DNA of 64,000 bases from NCBI GenBank assembly GCA_963765105.1, contig CAVXUW010000002.1, forward strand, positions 868,001 to 932,000. Reading direction: 5' to 3'. Under the pieces are notes generated by a model. It saw only the letters and a list, made by a program, of their open reading frames with translations. It had not been told where the DNA came from and did not search any database. Source of the stretch: CALMEC01 sp963765105 (GTDB lineage: Bacteria > Actinomycetota > Thermoleophilia > Miltoncostaeales > Miltoncostaeaceae). The stretch's first letter is position 1. The number at the start of each line of letters is the position of its first letter. A program made the position numbers and the translations under genes. Positions 1 to 8,215 of the stretch are shown one piece after another.

Positions 1-2
1 GT

Positions 3-341
3 GCCGTCGCGGCGGGTGATACTGCGTGGGCGCTTCGACTGGTGGCGGAGCTCGTCTCCCTCATCCGACGGGGACACATCGGCATCGACGCCCTCGACGC
101 CGACCCCGGCTCAGCAGGGGACTCGCGTTGGGACGCGCTCGTCGGGGGGGTCGCCGAGATGCTCTGCGGGGAACATGCTCATCCAACTCCTGGCTGGGCC
201 AGTGCCCCGACACGGGTGCTTGGGGATCCGTGGTTTGTGACATCGCTGCGGTCGCTCCGACCATCCGTTTTTGTGACGACTCCCGCGGCCCTTGCGGCGC
301 GCGGCGTTTTTCTCAGTGCCGACTCGCTCGGAAGTGTGTAG
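3..341 (+). CDS. C-terminal part of probable antitoxin / HTH-type partner protein (5' truncated)
   Basis: The frame is already open at the window edge, so the true start lies upstream; 112 residues are visible and end at TAG 339-341. The visible part has no complete domain. Its C-terminus (TPAALAARGVFLSADSLGSV) and its position 3 bp before a nucleotidyltransferase-fold gene suggest the second half of a XRE-type antitoxin paired with an AbiEii-like toxin. That arrangement is known for such pairs, but the DNA-binding half is outside the window, so the assignment is inference from context. Confidence 0.5.
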   Translation, partial: AVAAGDTAWALRLVAELVSLIRRGHIGIDALDADPGSAGDSRWDALVGGVAEMLCGEHAHPTPGWASAPTRVLGDPWFVTSLRSLRPSVFVTTPAALAARGVFLSADSLGSV

Positions 342-344
342 AGG

Positions 345-872
345 ATGGATCGATCCATGATCCGCGAGGTCCTTGAGGAACTGGCTCGTGAGCTTGATGG
401 TGAGGGCGTTCGGGGTGAGATCTTTTTGGTGGGAGGGGCGGCGATGGCGCTTGCCTACGCGACGCGCCGGTCGACGGCCGATCTTGATGCGATCTTCGAG
501 CCGACCGACGTTGTGCGCCGCGCCGCCCAACGCATCGCCGCGCGACGTGGTTTGGAACCTGACTGGCTTAACGACGCCGTGAAGGGCTTTCTGCCCGGAG
601 ACGACCCGAACGCTCTGGTGGCCCTCGACGTTCCCGGCCTGCGTGTGCGGGTTGCGTCACCGCGTTACCTGCTCGCGATGAAGCTCTTGGCCAGCCGTGT
701 CGAGCGCGACGAGGATGACATCCGCGCCTTGCTTCGCCTCTGCGGCATTCAGCGATCCGAGGACGCACGTGACGTCGTCGAGGATCTCTACGGACCTCGG
801 CCCGTCGACGTTCGCGTCCAGTTTCTGCTGCGGGAGCTTCTCGGCGAATCGATTGATCCGTCGGCGGAGTGA
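345..872 (+). CDS. Nucleotidyltransferase-fold protein, AbiEii/DUF6036-like (probable toxin)
   Basis: This 175-residue protein has the compact nucleotidyltransferase signature of AbiEii-like proteins. A glycine-rich turn (FLVGGAAMALAYATRR, about residues 28-43) is followed by an S/T-x-D-x-D pair (STADLDAIFE, residues 44-53), the metal and nucleotide site. A helical C-terminal half begins at SPRYLLAMKLLASR. Members of this family modify RNA or protein targets by nucleotide transfer and act as toxins. The gene starts 3 bp after the preceding stop, so the two are probably one transcript and one toxin-antitoxin unit. The substrate cannot be read from sequence. Confidence 0.6.
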   Translation: MDRSMIREVLEELARELDGEGVRGEIFLVGGAAMALAYATRRSTADLDAIFEPTDVVRRAAQRIAARRGLEPDWLNDAVKGFLPGDDPNALVALDVPGLRVRVASPRYLLAMKLLASRVERDEDDIRALLRLCGIQRSEDARDVVEDLYGPRPVDVRVQFLLRELLGESIDPSAE

Positions 873-934
873 CGCGCGTCGCCGCGCACGTGTACCCGCT
901 TGTGTTTTGCCCCGGTTCGCATAACGTCCCAGCC

Positions 935-1369
935 ATGGCACGTTTTCTCACGACGGTCCCGTCGCTACTGGCTCCCGCGGATGCGTTCGCAAAGCTTGCT
1001 GCCTTCGAACGGGTTCCCGAGTGGGACCCGAACACAAGCGCCGGCACACGAGTAGGGGCCGAACTTGGTCTCGGTACCGAGTTCGACATCACCACGGTGT
1101 TCGGTGGCCGGACGTTGGAGCTGCGTTACCGCTTGACCGTCTATGAACCGAACACACAAATGGTGTTCGAGGCGACGATGCCCAACGGGACCCACCTGCG
1201 TGATGCGATCTCGTTTGCCTCAACGCCGACTGGCTGTGACGTCACCTACGACGCACGGATCACGCCCAAAGGCATTTGGAAGCTTGTCAACCCGGTGTTT
1301 CAGGTGGTCTTCGGCCGTATCGGGGCGAAGGTTGTCGAACCGCTCACCCGGTACCTCGCGACCCCCTGA
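935..1369 (+). CDS. SRPBCC (START-like) ligand-binding family protein
   Basis: A 144-residue protein with the polyketide-cyclase/SRPBCC pattern: an N-terminal strand (FLTTVPSLLAPADAFAKLAAF), a central W-D-P segment (VPEWDPNT) and a long C-terminal helix (FQVVFGRIGAKVVEPLTRYL). Such proteins bind hydrophobic ligands in a helix-grip cavity. I chose ATG 935 over the in-frame start at 869 because the family begins a few residues before this strand and because 869 would overlap the upstream gene. Ligand unknown. It sits directly ahead of ftsW, where other dcw clusters carry murD. Confidence 0.6.
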   Translation: MARFLTTVPSLLAPADAFAKLAAFERVPEWDPNTSAGTRVGAELGLGTEFDITTVFGGRTLELRYRLTVYEPNTQMVFEATMPNGTHLRDAISFASTPTGCDVTYDARITPKGIWKLVNPVFQVVFGRIGAKVVEPLTRYLATP

Positions 1370-1420
1370 GGCCCGACCCGTGACGCGGGAACCGCCTGCG
1401 TATGACGCGGCCAGGGTCTC

Positions 1421-2698
1421 GTGGGGTCGCGTCGAACAACATGGGTGGTGACACGCACCCGGACAGCCCCTGCCGCACGCCCCCGCCCGAAAGGCAAAGG
1501 CGCTGCCCGCCGCAACGAGCGGGTCCTTCTGGCTGCGGTGTTCTCGCTGCTGTGCTTGGGATTGGTGATGGTTTACTCCGCCACGAGTGCGGAGGCGATC
1601 ATCCGGGACGGCGACGCGGGCGCACAGGTGACCCGTCAGATCATCTACGCGGTCATCGGCGTTGGCGGCCTCTTTCTTATCGCACGAATGAACCCGGCGG
1701 CGCTGCGACGGCTCGCGCCGATCGCTCTCGGTGGTTCGGTCGCGCTGCTGGCGGTTGTGCTGATCGCACCGTCCTCAATCGCGCCCAACATCAACGGTGC
1801 CACCCGCTGGCTCGTGCTCGGCGGCGCCCAGCTGCAGCCATCGGAGCTGGCCAAGCTCGGCATCATCCTCTGGGTGGCGGCAATGGTGGCTCGAAATCCG
1901 AAAGGGGTTTCAACCCCGAAAGGAATCGTCCCCTACGCCATTGTGACCGGAATCGTCGCTCTCTTGGTGCTTGTCGAACCGGACCTGGGGACCTCCGGAA
2001 TCATCGTCATGACGGCCTTCGTCATGCTCTTTCTGGCAGGCGCGCCGATACGAAACCTGGGCATCATCGCCGGGACCGTCGCCTTTCTGGTGGTGTGCCG
2101 CGTCGCCACGAGCGACTACCAACGCGCCCGTGTCACTGCCTTTCTCAACCCCTGGGGCGACCCCGTCGGACAGGCATACCAGAACGTTCAGGCCCAGATC
2201 GCCATCGGCTCCGGCGGGTTCTTCGGTCGCGGCCTCGGTAACGGCATCCAGAAGAACAACTACCTGCCCGAGGCGCAAACCGACATGATCGGTGCCATCA
2301 TCGGCGAGGAACTCGGCCTCGTTGGTCTGTTCGGAGTGATCCTCGCGTTCGTTCTCATCGGCGTGATGGGCTTCCGCATCGCCCTGCGCGCACGCGACAC
2401 TCATGGGCGTCTTCTCGCGGCCGGCGCCACCACTCTTATCTGCCTTCAGGGAGGCATCAACCTTGCACAGGTCTTTGGCGCGCTCCCCATCACCGGTGTC
2501 CCGTTGCCCTTCGTTTCGGCCGGCGGCACCAGTCTCGTGGTATTCCTTGCAACCGTTGGCGTCCTCATCAACATCTCCCGTCGCGGAGCCACTGCAGCAG
2601 CGCGCAAACCCCGAGCCACTCAGAGTGGTCATCGCAGCGGGGGGAACAGCCGGGCACGTCAAACCGGCACTGGCAATCGCCGACGCCTTGCAAGCTGA
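1421..2698 (+). CDS. ftsW: Peptidoglycan glycosyltransferase FtsW (SEDS family)
   Basis: Polytopic membrane protein of up to 425 residues that polymerises lipid II at the division septum with its class B PBP partner. SEDS hallmarks are visible: QLQPSELAKLG, the EPDLGTS segment, the loop AYQNVQAQIAIGSGGFFGRGLGNG, and the terminal GVPLPFVSAGGTSLVVFLATVG. The basic N-terminus (RPRPKGKGAARRNER) precedes the first membrane helix. Start is GTG 1421, with GTG 1445 and 1448 as alternatives. The 3' end overlaps the start of murG by about 70 bases, implying translational coupling. It opens the dcw segment in this window. Confidence 0.92.
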   Translation: MGSRRTTWVVTRTRTAPAARPRPKGKGAARRNERVLLAAVFSLLCLGLVMVYSATSAEAIIRDGDAGAQVTRQIIYAVIGVGGLFLIARMNPAALRRLAPIALGGSVALLAVVLIAPSSIAPNINGATRWLVLGGAQLQPSELAKLGIILWVAAMVARNPKGVSTPKGIVPYAIVTGIVALLVLVEPDLGTSGIIVMTAFVMLFLAGAPIRNLGIIAGTVAFLVVCRVATSDYQRARVTAFLNPWGDPVGQAYQNVQAQIAIGSGGFFGRGLGNGIQKNNYLPEAQTDMIGAIIGEELGLVGLFGVILAFVLIGVMGFRIALRARDTHGRLLAAGATTLICLQGGINLAQVFGALPITGVPLPFVSAGGTSLVVFLATVGVLINISRRGATAAARKPRATQSGHRSGGNSRARQTGTGNRRRLAS

Positions 2699-3692
2699 CG
2701 GCGCGACCGTCTCGTTCATCACCACGGGGCGAGGAACGGCAACGGGCCTCGTCACCTCCGCCGGTTTGGACGAAGACATCCTCCCGATGCGCGGCTTCGC
2801 TCGTCGCTTTACCCTGGCCAACCTCCGGACGCTGGCGCTGGCCGTGGTGGCGATCCCGCGTGCGCGGCGCATCCTGAAGCGCCGCCGCGCGCAGGTGGTG
2901 ATCGGCGGGGGCGGATACCTGGCGGGTCCCGTCGCTCTTGCGGCCCGCCTCTCACGCATCCCGGTGGTGCTCACCGAAGCCGATTCGCATCTGGGGTTGG
3001 CGAACCGGCTGGCGGCTCCCCTCGCACGTCGTGTGTGCTTGGCGTACCCCATCGCCGGTCGAACCGAGCCGAAGTTTGTTGTCACCGGGCGGCCGGTCGG
3101 GGCCGAGGTCACCACGGCCACTCGCGCCGCCGGGCGGGCTGCGCTGGGGGTCCCAACCGATGCCGTGTGCGTTCTCGTCGCCGGTGGCAGTCAAGGAGCG
3201 CGCACGATCAATCGGGCCATCGCCGAGGCCTACCGTGACGGCCCCCCTTTCGAGCTCATCCACATCGCTGGGGCCGCCCAGGTCGATGACGTCAACCAGA
3301 TACTGGCCGGGCATACCTCCGGACCCCGCTACCGGGTCGTCGGCTACCTCGACAACTTCCACGACGCCGTCGCTGCAGCCGACCTTGTGGTGTCGCGCTC
3401 GGGCGGGTCGGTGTTCGAGCTCGCCGCCATCGGCCGACCCGCCATCCTGGTGCCCTACCCGTACGCCACCGGCGACCACCAAACGAAGAACGCCCAGTGG
3501 TTGGTCGATGCCGGGGCCGCGGAACTGGTTCCCGACTCGGAGTGCACCGCAACGCGCATGCATGAGCTCATCACGCAGCTTCTTGCGGATCCTGATCGGC
3601 TCGAACGGATGTCGCTGGGCGCCACGACGGTGGCGCGCCCCGACGCCGCTCGGCGCATCGCAAACAACGTTCGCGACCTGGTGGGCACATGA
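2625..3692 (+). CDS. murG: UDP-N-acetylglucosamine--undecaprenyl-PP-MurNAc-pentapeptide transferase MurG
   Basis: GT28 glycosyltransferase that converts lipid I to lipid II on the inner face of the membrane. Visible motifs are the first glycine-rich loop (VIAAGGTAGHVKPALA), GGGGYLAGP, the nucleotide-binding GGSQGARTIN, and the UDP-GlcNAc region SRSGGSVFELAAIGRPAILVPYPY followed by DHQTKNAQWL. The start is uncertain. GTG 2625 gives 355 residues, the usual MurG length, but lies inside the ftsW 3' end and has only a weak Shine-Dalgarno; CTG 2592 is another in-frame candidate. It ends in an ATGA overlap with murC. Confidence 0.93.
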   Translation: MVIAAGGTAGHVKPALAIADALQADGATVSFITTGRGTATGLVTSAGLDEDILPMRGFARRFTLANLRTLALAVVAIPRARRILKRRRAQVVIGGGGYLAGPVALAARLSRIPVVLTEADSHLGLANRLAAPLARRVCLAYPIAGRTEPKFVVTGRPVGAEVTTATRAAGRAALGVPTDAVCVLVAGGSQGARTINRAIAEAYRDGPPFELIHIAGAAQVDDVNQILAGHTSGPRYRVVGYLDNFHDAVAAADLVVSRSGGSVFELAAIGRPAILVPYPYATGDHQTKNAQWLVDAGAAELVPDSECTATRMHELITQLLADPDRLERMSLGATTVARPDAARRIANNVRDLVGT

Positions 3693-5071
3693 CCCCACGC
3701 GCGATCCATCTCGTGGGTATCGGCGGCGCGGGCATGAGCGGACTGGCCCGACTCGCGGCGCAGGCTGGCTATCGCGTCAGTGGCACCGATCGTGACGAGT
3801 CGGCGGTGCTCGCCGACCTGCGCTCTGCCGGCATCGCGGCCAGAGCCGGCCACCGGGCTGACGCCGTTCCTGTCGACACGGAGGCACTTGTGGTGTCGAC
3901 CGCCATCGGCGACGACAACCCGGAGCTCCGTGCGGCGCGCGAGCGAGGGCTTCCGGTGCTTCACCGGGCCGATCTCTTAGCCGAGCTGATGGCCGGTCGG
4001 CAGGGCCTGGCGGTGGCCGGGGCCCACGGCAAGTCCACGACCAGCGCCATGTTGTGGCTGGCGCTCGGAGATGCGTCGGCGTGTATTGGTGCGACCATCC
4101 CGGGAGGGGAGGGCACCGGCGCCATCTGGGGTGACGGACCCTGGTTCGTCGCCGAAGCAGACGAAAGCGACCGGTCACTGCTCAAACTGGCTCCGCAGGC
4201 AGCGATTCTCCTCAATGTCGATCACGATCACCACGCCACATACGCCTCCATCGACGAGGTTCAAGACGTCTTTCGCGCCTTTGTGGCCCAACTCCCGGCG
4301 GATGGGCTCTTGGTGGTGGGTGACGATCCCCGCGCCCGCCAGGTCGCAACAACGGCGTCGTGCCCGGTGTGGGTCGTGGGGGAGAACGACGACGCTGACA
4401 TCACCGTCACCACGGGCGATGAGAGCGCGCTTCTTCGTGATCGGCTCGGCACCGAGGTTGAGGTGCGCCTGTCGGTGCCCGGGCGTCACAATCAAACCAA
4501 CGCGGCGTGTGCCGTTGCTCTCGCACAGTGGTGCGGTGTCGATCCGGATGTCGCCGCCGCCCGCCTGTCGAGCTTTACCGGGGTGGGGCGCCGGTACGAG
4601 CACCGGGGGACTGTTCAGGGCGTCACGGTCATCGACGACTACGCCCATCACCCGGCGGAGATTGCCGCGACGCTCGCGGCCGCGCGCACCCTTCACCCCG
4701 GCCGAATCGTCGCGATCTTCCAACCGCACCTGTACTCACGAACGCGTGCGTTGTGTGCCGAGACCGCCGCCGCTCTCGGCGAGGCCGATCGGGTGGTGGT
4801 CACCGAGATCTACGCCGCTCGTGAACCTCACGATCCCGGCATCAGTGGCGCCGACATCGTCGCCCAAATCGGCGGTTCAACCGTGGCGAGCTTCGCCCCG
4901 ACACTGGCCGACGCGGTCACAACCATCATCCCGGAGCTTCGCCCGGGTGACCTTGTGCTCACCCTGGGCGCGGGTGACATCACCACCATCGGGGAGGAAT
5001 TGCTTCGTCGGCTGCCAACACGTTCAGGTGATGGAGGTGACTCGCACGGCGTCAACCCACCCCGAGATTAG
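3689..5071 (+). CDS. murC: UDP-N-acetylmuramate--L-alanine ligase MurC
   Basis: 460-residue Mur ligase that adds L-alanine to UDP-MurNAc using ATP. The N-terminal Rossmann-like loop is HLVGIGGAGMSGLA. The ATP loop is GAHGKSTT at residues 111-118 (Ser replaces the common Thr). Further motifs are EADESDRS, NVDHDHH, and PGRHNQTNAACAVALA. The C-terminal domain carries DDYAHHPAEI and FQPHLYSRT, typical of MurC. Start ATG 3689 overlaps the murG stop (ATGA). The end overlaps the annotated start of murB by about 40 bases. Confidence 0.94.
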   Translation: MTPRAIHLVGIGGAGMSGLARLAAQAGYRVSGTDRDESAVLADLRSAGIAARAGHRADAVPVDTEALVVSTAIGDDNPELRAARERGLPVLHRADLLAELMAGRQGLAVAGAHGKSTTSAMLWLALGDASACIGATIPGGEGTGAIWGDGPWFVAEADESDRSLLKLAPQAAILLNVDHDHHATYASIDEVQDVFRAFVAQLPADGLLVVGDDPRARQVATTASCPVWVVGENDDADITVTTGDESALLRDRLGTEVEVRLSVPGRHNQTNAACAVALAQWCGVDPDVAAARLSSFTGVGRRYEHRGTVQGVTVIDDYAHHPAEIAATLAAARTLHPGRIVAIFQPHLYSRTRALCAETAAALGEADRVVVTEIYAAREPHDPGISGADIVAQIGGSTVASFAPTLADAVTTIIPELRPGDLVLTLGAGDITTIGEELLRRLPTRSGDGGDSHGVNPPRD

Positions 5072-5957
5072 TGCCAACTCGCCGATCGATCGGTTCACGA
5101 CGATCCGCGTGGGTGGTCCCGCGGACTGGTTGGCCGAACCCGGTTCCTTTCGCGCCGTGACTACGGCGCTGGCCTGGGCGCGCGATCACGACGTTCCGGT
5201 TGCTGTCGTCGGTAAGGGATCGAACCTGCTCGTCGACGACGCGGGGTTTCGCGGGCTTGTCATTCGTCTGCGCCGTCGTCTCGAAGCCATTTCTGTCCGC
5301 GATCACGAACGCCTGTGGTGCGGGGGAGGGGCGTCCCTCCCTCGCGCGGTGCTTCGCGCTGCCTCGTTTGGCCTCACCGGCCTCGAGTTCGGCGCCAGCA
5401 TTCCCGGGACGGTCGGCGGCGCCGTCGCCATGAACGCCGGGGCGTACCGGGGTGAACTCAAGGATGTCCTCGAATGGGCGGTCGTGTGCACCGCCGACGG
5501 ACGTCGCAGGGTCACCCCGGACGAACTCGAATTCGGATACCGCTCCAGTGCGGTGCGCACGCATGAGGTCGTCGCCGCGGCCTCGTTTCGGCTGCGCCCC
5601 GGCGACCCCGCGGCGATCAAGGAGACCCTGGCCGGCTTTCGCAGCCATCGTCGCGAGACACAGCCGCAGGGCGCACGAACGTTCGGCAGCGTGTTTACGA
5701 ACCCTCCGGGCGAGTCGTCGGGACGACTCCTCGAGGCTGCCGGATGCAAAGGGCTCGAGATCGGTGGGGCGCGCTTCTCCCGCGTTCACGCGAACTTCAT
5801 CGAAGCCTCTCCGGGCTGCTCAAGCGCCGATGTGATCGCTCTCATGGCGGAGGGGCGACGCCGTGTCAACGCGGCGGGTGGGCCGGTGCTCGAGGCCGAG
5901 GTGCGCTACCTCCATCCCGTAAACGGAATCTCACGACCTCCGCTGGGTGACGTATGA
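5031..5957 (+). CDS. murB: UDP-N-acetylenolpyruvoylglucosamine reductase MurB
   Basis: FAD-dependent reductase that makes UDP-MurNAc. Motifs: TTIRVGGPADWL, the FAD loop VVGKGSNLLVDD, PGTVGGAVAMNAGAYRGE, GYRSSAVRT, and the catalytic-serine region FGSVFTNP with a late HANFIEA. ATG 5031 gives 308 residues. It has no clear Shine-Dalgarno; a strong GGAGGTGA lies just downstream at 5033-5040 with no standard start at correct spacing (an ACG is at 5046), so the true start is open. It ends in an ATGA overlap with ftsQ. Confidence 0.92.
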   Translation: MEVTRTASTHPEISANSPIDRFTTIRVGGPADWLAEPGSFRAVTTALAWARDHDVPVAVVGKGSNLLVDDAGFRGLVIRLRRRLEAISVRDHERLWCGGGASLPRAVLRAASFGLTGLEFGASIPGTVGGAVAMNAGAYRGELKDVLEWAVVCTADGRRRVTPDELEFGYRSSAVRTHEVVAAASFRLRPGDPAAIKETLAGFRSHRRETQPQGARTFGSVFTNPPGESSGRLLEAAGCKGLEIGGARFSRVHANFIEASPGCSSADVIALMAEGRRRVNAAGGPVLEAEVRYLHPVNGISRPPLGDV

Positions 5958-6766
5958 GCACTCGCGTGTCGACCCGGTTGATGGATCGGCGCCGGACCGT
6001 CATGGCCCGCCGCCACCAACGTCGCCGCACGATGCTCTTGTGCGCGGTGGCGTTGTCCGCGCTGCTGTCGGGAGGATGGTGGATCGCCACCGGACCGCTG
6101 CTGGGAATCTCCCACGTCAATGTCTCGGGATACGACAATGCGGACCAAGCGCGAGTGGTTCGGACGATTCAGATCTCGGCGCGGTCGGGAACCATGCTGC
6201 GACTTCCGACGGTGGCGGTTCGGGAGGCCTTGGCGAACTCGCCGTGGGTTGCCGGGGTCGACGTTCATCACAACTGGCCCCGAGGGGTCGATGTGCGCAT
6301 CACTCAGGCCAAACCGGCCGCGGTCGCGGTGACCGACGAGGGCAGGCGTGTCGTCGTCGCCACATCCGGGCGGGTGCTCGCGACCGCAGACGAAACGATT
6401 GAGCTTCCCACATTCCAGGTTGGCGCCGCTCCGATCGGCGGGTACCTCACCGGTCCGGCCCGTCGGGCGCCGTTCGAACTGCTCAGTGCGATGGAGCCGT
6501 CCGTCGCACGAAAGCTTCAGGGCCTGCGCGTGACCGGGCAGACGATGAGCGCGACGCTCGCCGACGGGTTTGAAGTAAAGCTCGGCACTCCCAGCCAGGG
6601 GTGGGAGAAAGGCCGTGCCCTCGAGGCGATGCTGACAGCGAAAAAGGCAAAGGATGACTTCGCCAAACACACCTACATCGACTTGACAATTCCGAGCCGA
6701 CCGATGTTGGGAGGCGTGCGCGCACCCGCCGAAAAGCCGGAGAACGAAGGCTCAACACAAAGTTGA
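5954..6766 (+). CDS. ftsQ: Cell division protein FtsQ/DivIB
   Basis: 270-residue single-pass divisome protein. A basic cytoplasmic tail (RRRTVMARRHQRRR) is followed by one membrane helix at about residues 28-47 and an extracytoplasmic POTRA domain beginning ISHVNVSGY with the LPTVAVREALANSPWV segment. The distal FtsQ domain follows (LADGFEVKLGTPSQGWEKGR). It links the septal synthase FtsW/PBP to the rest of the divisome. No ddl or ftsA gene lies between murB, ftsQ and ftsZ; absence of ftsA is normal in Actinobacteria. A 245-bp regulatory gap follows before ftsZ. Confidence 0.88.
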   Translation: MSTRVSTRLMDRRRTVMARRHQRRRTMLLCAVALSALLSGGWWIATGPLLGISHVNVSGYDNADQARVVRTIQISARSGTMLRLPTVAVREALANSPWVAGVDVHHNWPRGVDVRITQAKPAAVAVTDEGRRVVVATSGRVLATADETIELPTFQVGAAPIGGYLTGPARRAPFELLSAMEPSVARKLQGLRVTGQTMSATLADGFEVKLGTPSQGWEKGRALEAMLTAKKAKDDFAKHTYIDLTIPSRPMLGGVRAPAEKPENEGSTQS

Positions 6767-6767
6767 C

Positions 6768-6843
6768 GGTTGAGGTCGAGGGTTGAGGAGTCTCAAGTAA
6801 AGGTTGAGGAGTGCTTGACAGGGGTCGGAGGGCGCACTAGCTT
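6768..6843 (+). promoter_or_regulatory. ftsZ promoter with upstream direct repeats
   Basis: GGTTGAGG occurs three times (6768-6775, 6781-6788, 6802-6809); the last two extend to GGTTGAGGAGT and start 21 bp apart, two helical turns. They sit immediately before a sigma-70-type promoter: TTGACA at 6815-6820, a 17-bp spacer, and TAGCTT at 6838-6843. Transcription would begin near 6850. The repeats look like a binding site for an activator or repressor of ftsZ; no regulator can be named. Confidence 0.6.
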
Positions 6844-6848
6844 GCCAC

Positions 6849-6900
6849 GTTGGGAGCGGCTGCTTTTCGCGTACAGTGACCGTCACAAGCCGCTCCCAAC
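6849..6900 (+). promoter_or_regulatory. Stem-loop at the predicted 5' end of the ftsZ transcript
   Basis: A perfect 13-bp inverted repeat, GTTGGGAGCGGCT (6849-6861) and its complement (6888-6900), encloses a 26-nt loop. It begins where the TTGACA/TAGCTT promoter would start RNA, so the mRNA would open with this hairpin, about 110 nt ahead of the GTG start. It could stabilise the message or regulate it. There is no T-tract, so a terminator for ftsQ is less likely. Confidence 0.55.
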
Positions 6901-7011
6901 CTGATTTCAATCATGACTTGAGGGTTCGGGAGCAGCAGGAAAAGAACCCTCGATCCGGTATCGACAGGGAGTTTTCGTGCCGGATCATCGTGTCGGGGAG
7001 GACATGCGTCG

Positions 7012-8136
7012 GTGGACAACTATCTCGCGGTGATCAAAGTGATCGGCGTCGGCGGCGGGGGAACCAACGCCGTTGACCGAATGGTCGATGCGGGTGTTCG
7101 TGGCGTCGAGTTCATCGCCGCCAACACCGACGCACAGGCTCTGTCGATGTGCGACGCACAGGTGAAGATCCAGCTCGGCGGGACGATCACCAAGGGCCTT
7201 GGCGCGGGCGCCGAAGCCAAGGTCGGTCGCGAGTCTGCTGAAGAGAGCCGTGAGGAACTCAAAGAGGCCATCCGTGGCGCGGACATGGTGTTTGTCACCG
7301 CGGGTGAGGGAGGCGGCACGGGCACCGGCGCCGCCCCGGTCATTGCGCAGATCGCCAAGGAGCAAGGCGCCCTCACCGTGGGCGTCGTGACGAAGCCGTT
7401 CGCGTTCGAGGGCTTGCAGCGCACCCGTCGCGCCGACGAGGGCATCGAAGAGCTTCGCAAGCAGGTCGACTCGGTCATCGTCATTCCCAACGAGCGTCTG
7501 CTCGAGGTCGTCGATCCCAACACCTCCATTATCGACGCGTTCCGTCTCGCTGACGATGTGTTGCGTCAGGGCGTGCAGGGCATCACCGACCTCATCACCG
7601 TTCCCGGTCTCATCAACCTCGACTTCGCCGACGTGCGCGCCATCATGGCGAGCGCCGGCTCGTCGCTCATGGGTATCGGAACGGCGTCCGGTGAGAACCG
7701 CGCCGCCGAGGCCGCCAAATCTGCGATCTCATCCCCCCTGCTCGAGAGCACGGTGTCGGGCGCAACCGGCGTTCTCATGAACATCACCGGCGGACCCGAC
7801 ATGGGCCTGTTCGAGGTCAACGAGGCAGCCACCATCATCCGTCAGGCCGCCCACAACGACTGCAACGTCATCTTCGGCGCCGTCATCGACGAGAGCACCG
7901 GCGACAACATCACTGTCACCGTCATCGCCACGGGCTTTGATGGCCCGCGTCCGTCAGAGCGGATGCCGATGTCAAGCGGGCAGACCGGCTCATGGCGCCG
8001 CGAACCGCTCTTCCCCAACTTCGAGGCGACCCCGGAGGCCACGGTCCCGGCCCTCGGGAACGATGAACGCGGTTCCCTCGTCGTTGACGACGACGACGAC
8101 TCGCTCGACGTTCCGTCGTTCTTGCGCGACAAATAG
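7012..8136 (+). CDS. ftsZ: Cell division protein FtsZ
   Basis: 374-residue tubulin-like GTPase that forms the Z ring. The GTP-binding signature GEGGGTGTG is at residues 99-107, preceded by IGVGGGGTNAVDRM and followed by the NLDFADVRAIM T7-loop region. A variable linker leads to the C-terminal peptide LDVPSFLRDK, which binds FtsZ partners. GTG 7012 is preceded by GGGGAGGA about 10 nt upstream. An ATG at 7004 is out of frame and short. Expression probably comes from its own promoter in the 245-bp gap after ftsQ. Confidence 0.96.
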   Translation: MDNYLAVIKVIGVGGGGTNAVDRMVDAGVRGVEFIAANTDAQALSMCDAQVKIQLGGTITKGLGAGAEAKVGRESAEESREELKEAIRGADMVFVTAGEGGGTGTGAAPVIAQIAKEQGALTVGVVTKPFAFEGLQRTRRADEGIEELRKQVDSVIVIPNERLLEVVDPNTSIIDAFRLADDVLRQGVQGITDLITVPGLINLDFADVRAIMASAGSSLMGIGTASGENRAAEAAKSAISSPLLESTVSGATGVLMNITGGPDMGLFEVNEAATIIRQAAHNDCNVIFGAVIDESTGDNITVTVIATGFDGPRPSERMPMSSGQTGSWRREPLFPNFEATPEATVPALGNDERGSLVVDDDDDSLDVPSFLRDK

Positions 8137-8215
8137 AGATTCCGGACGAATGTACCGTCCAGTCGCGGTTGACCCGGCGGAGGCGTCATCGCGTGCCTGG
8201 TAGCGTCCTTTGCCG

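Noticed and set aside
8137..8215. Glycine riboswitch before gcvT
   Set aside because: The leader is only 79 bp and shows no recognisable aptamer core.
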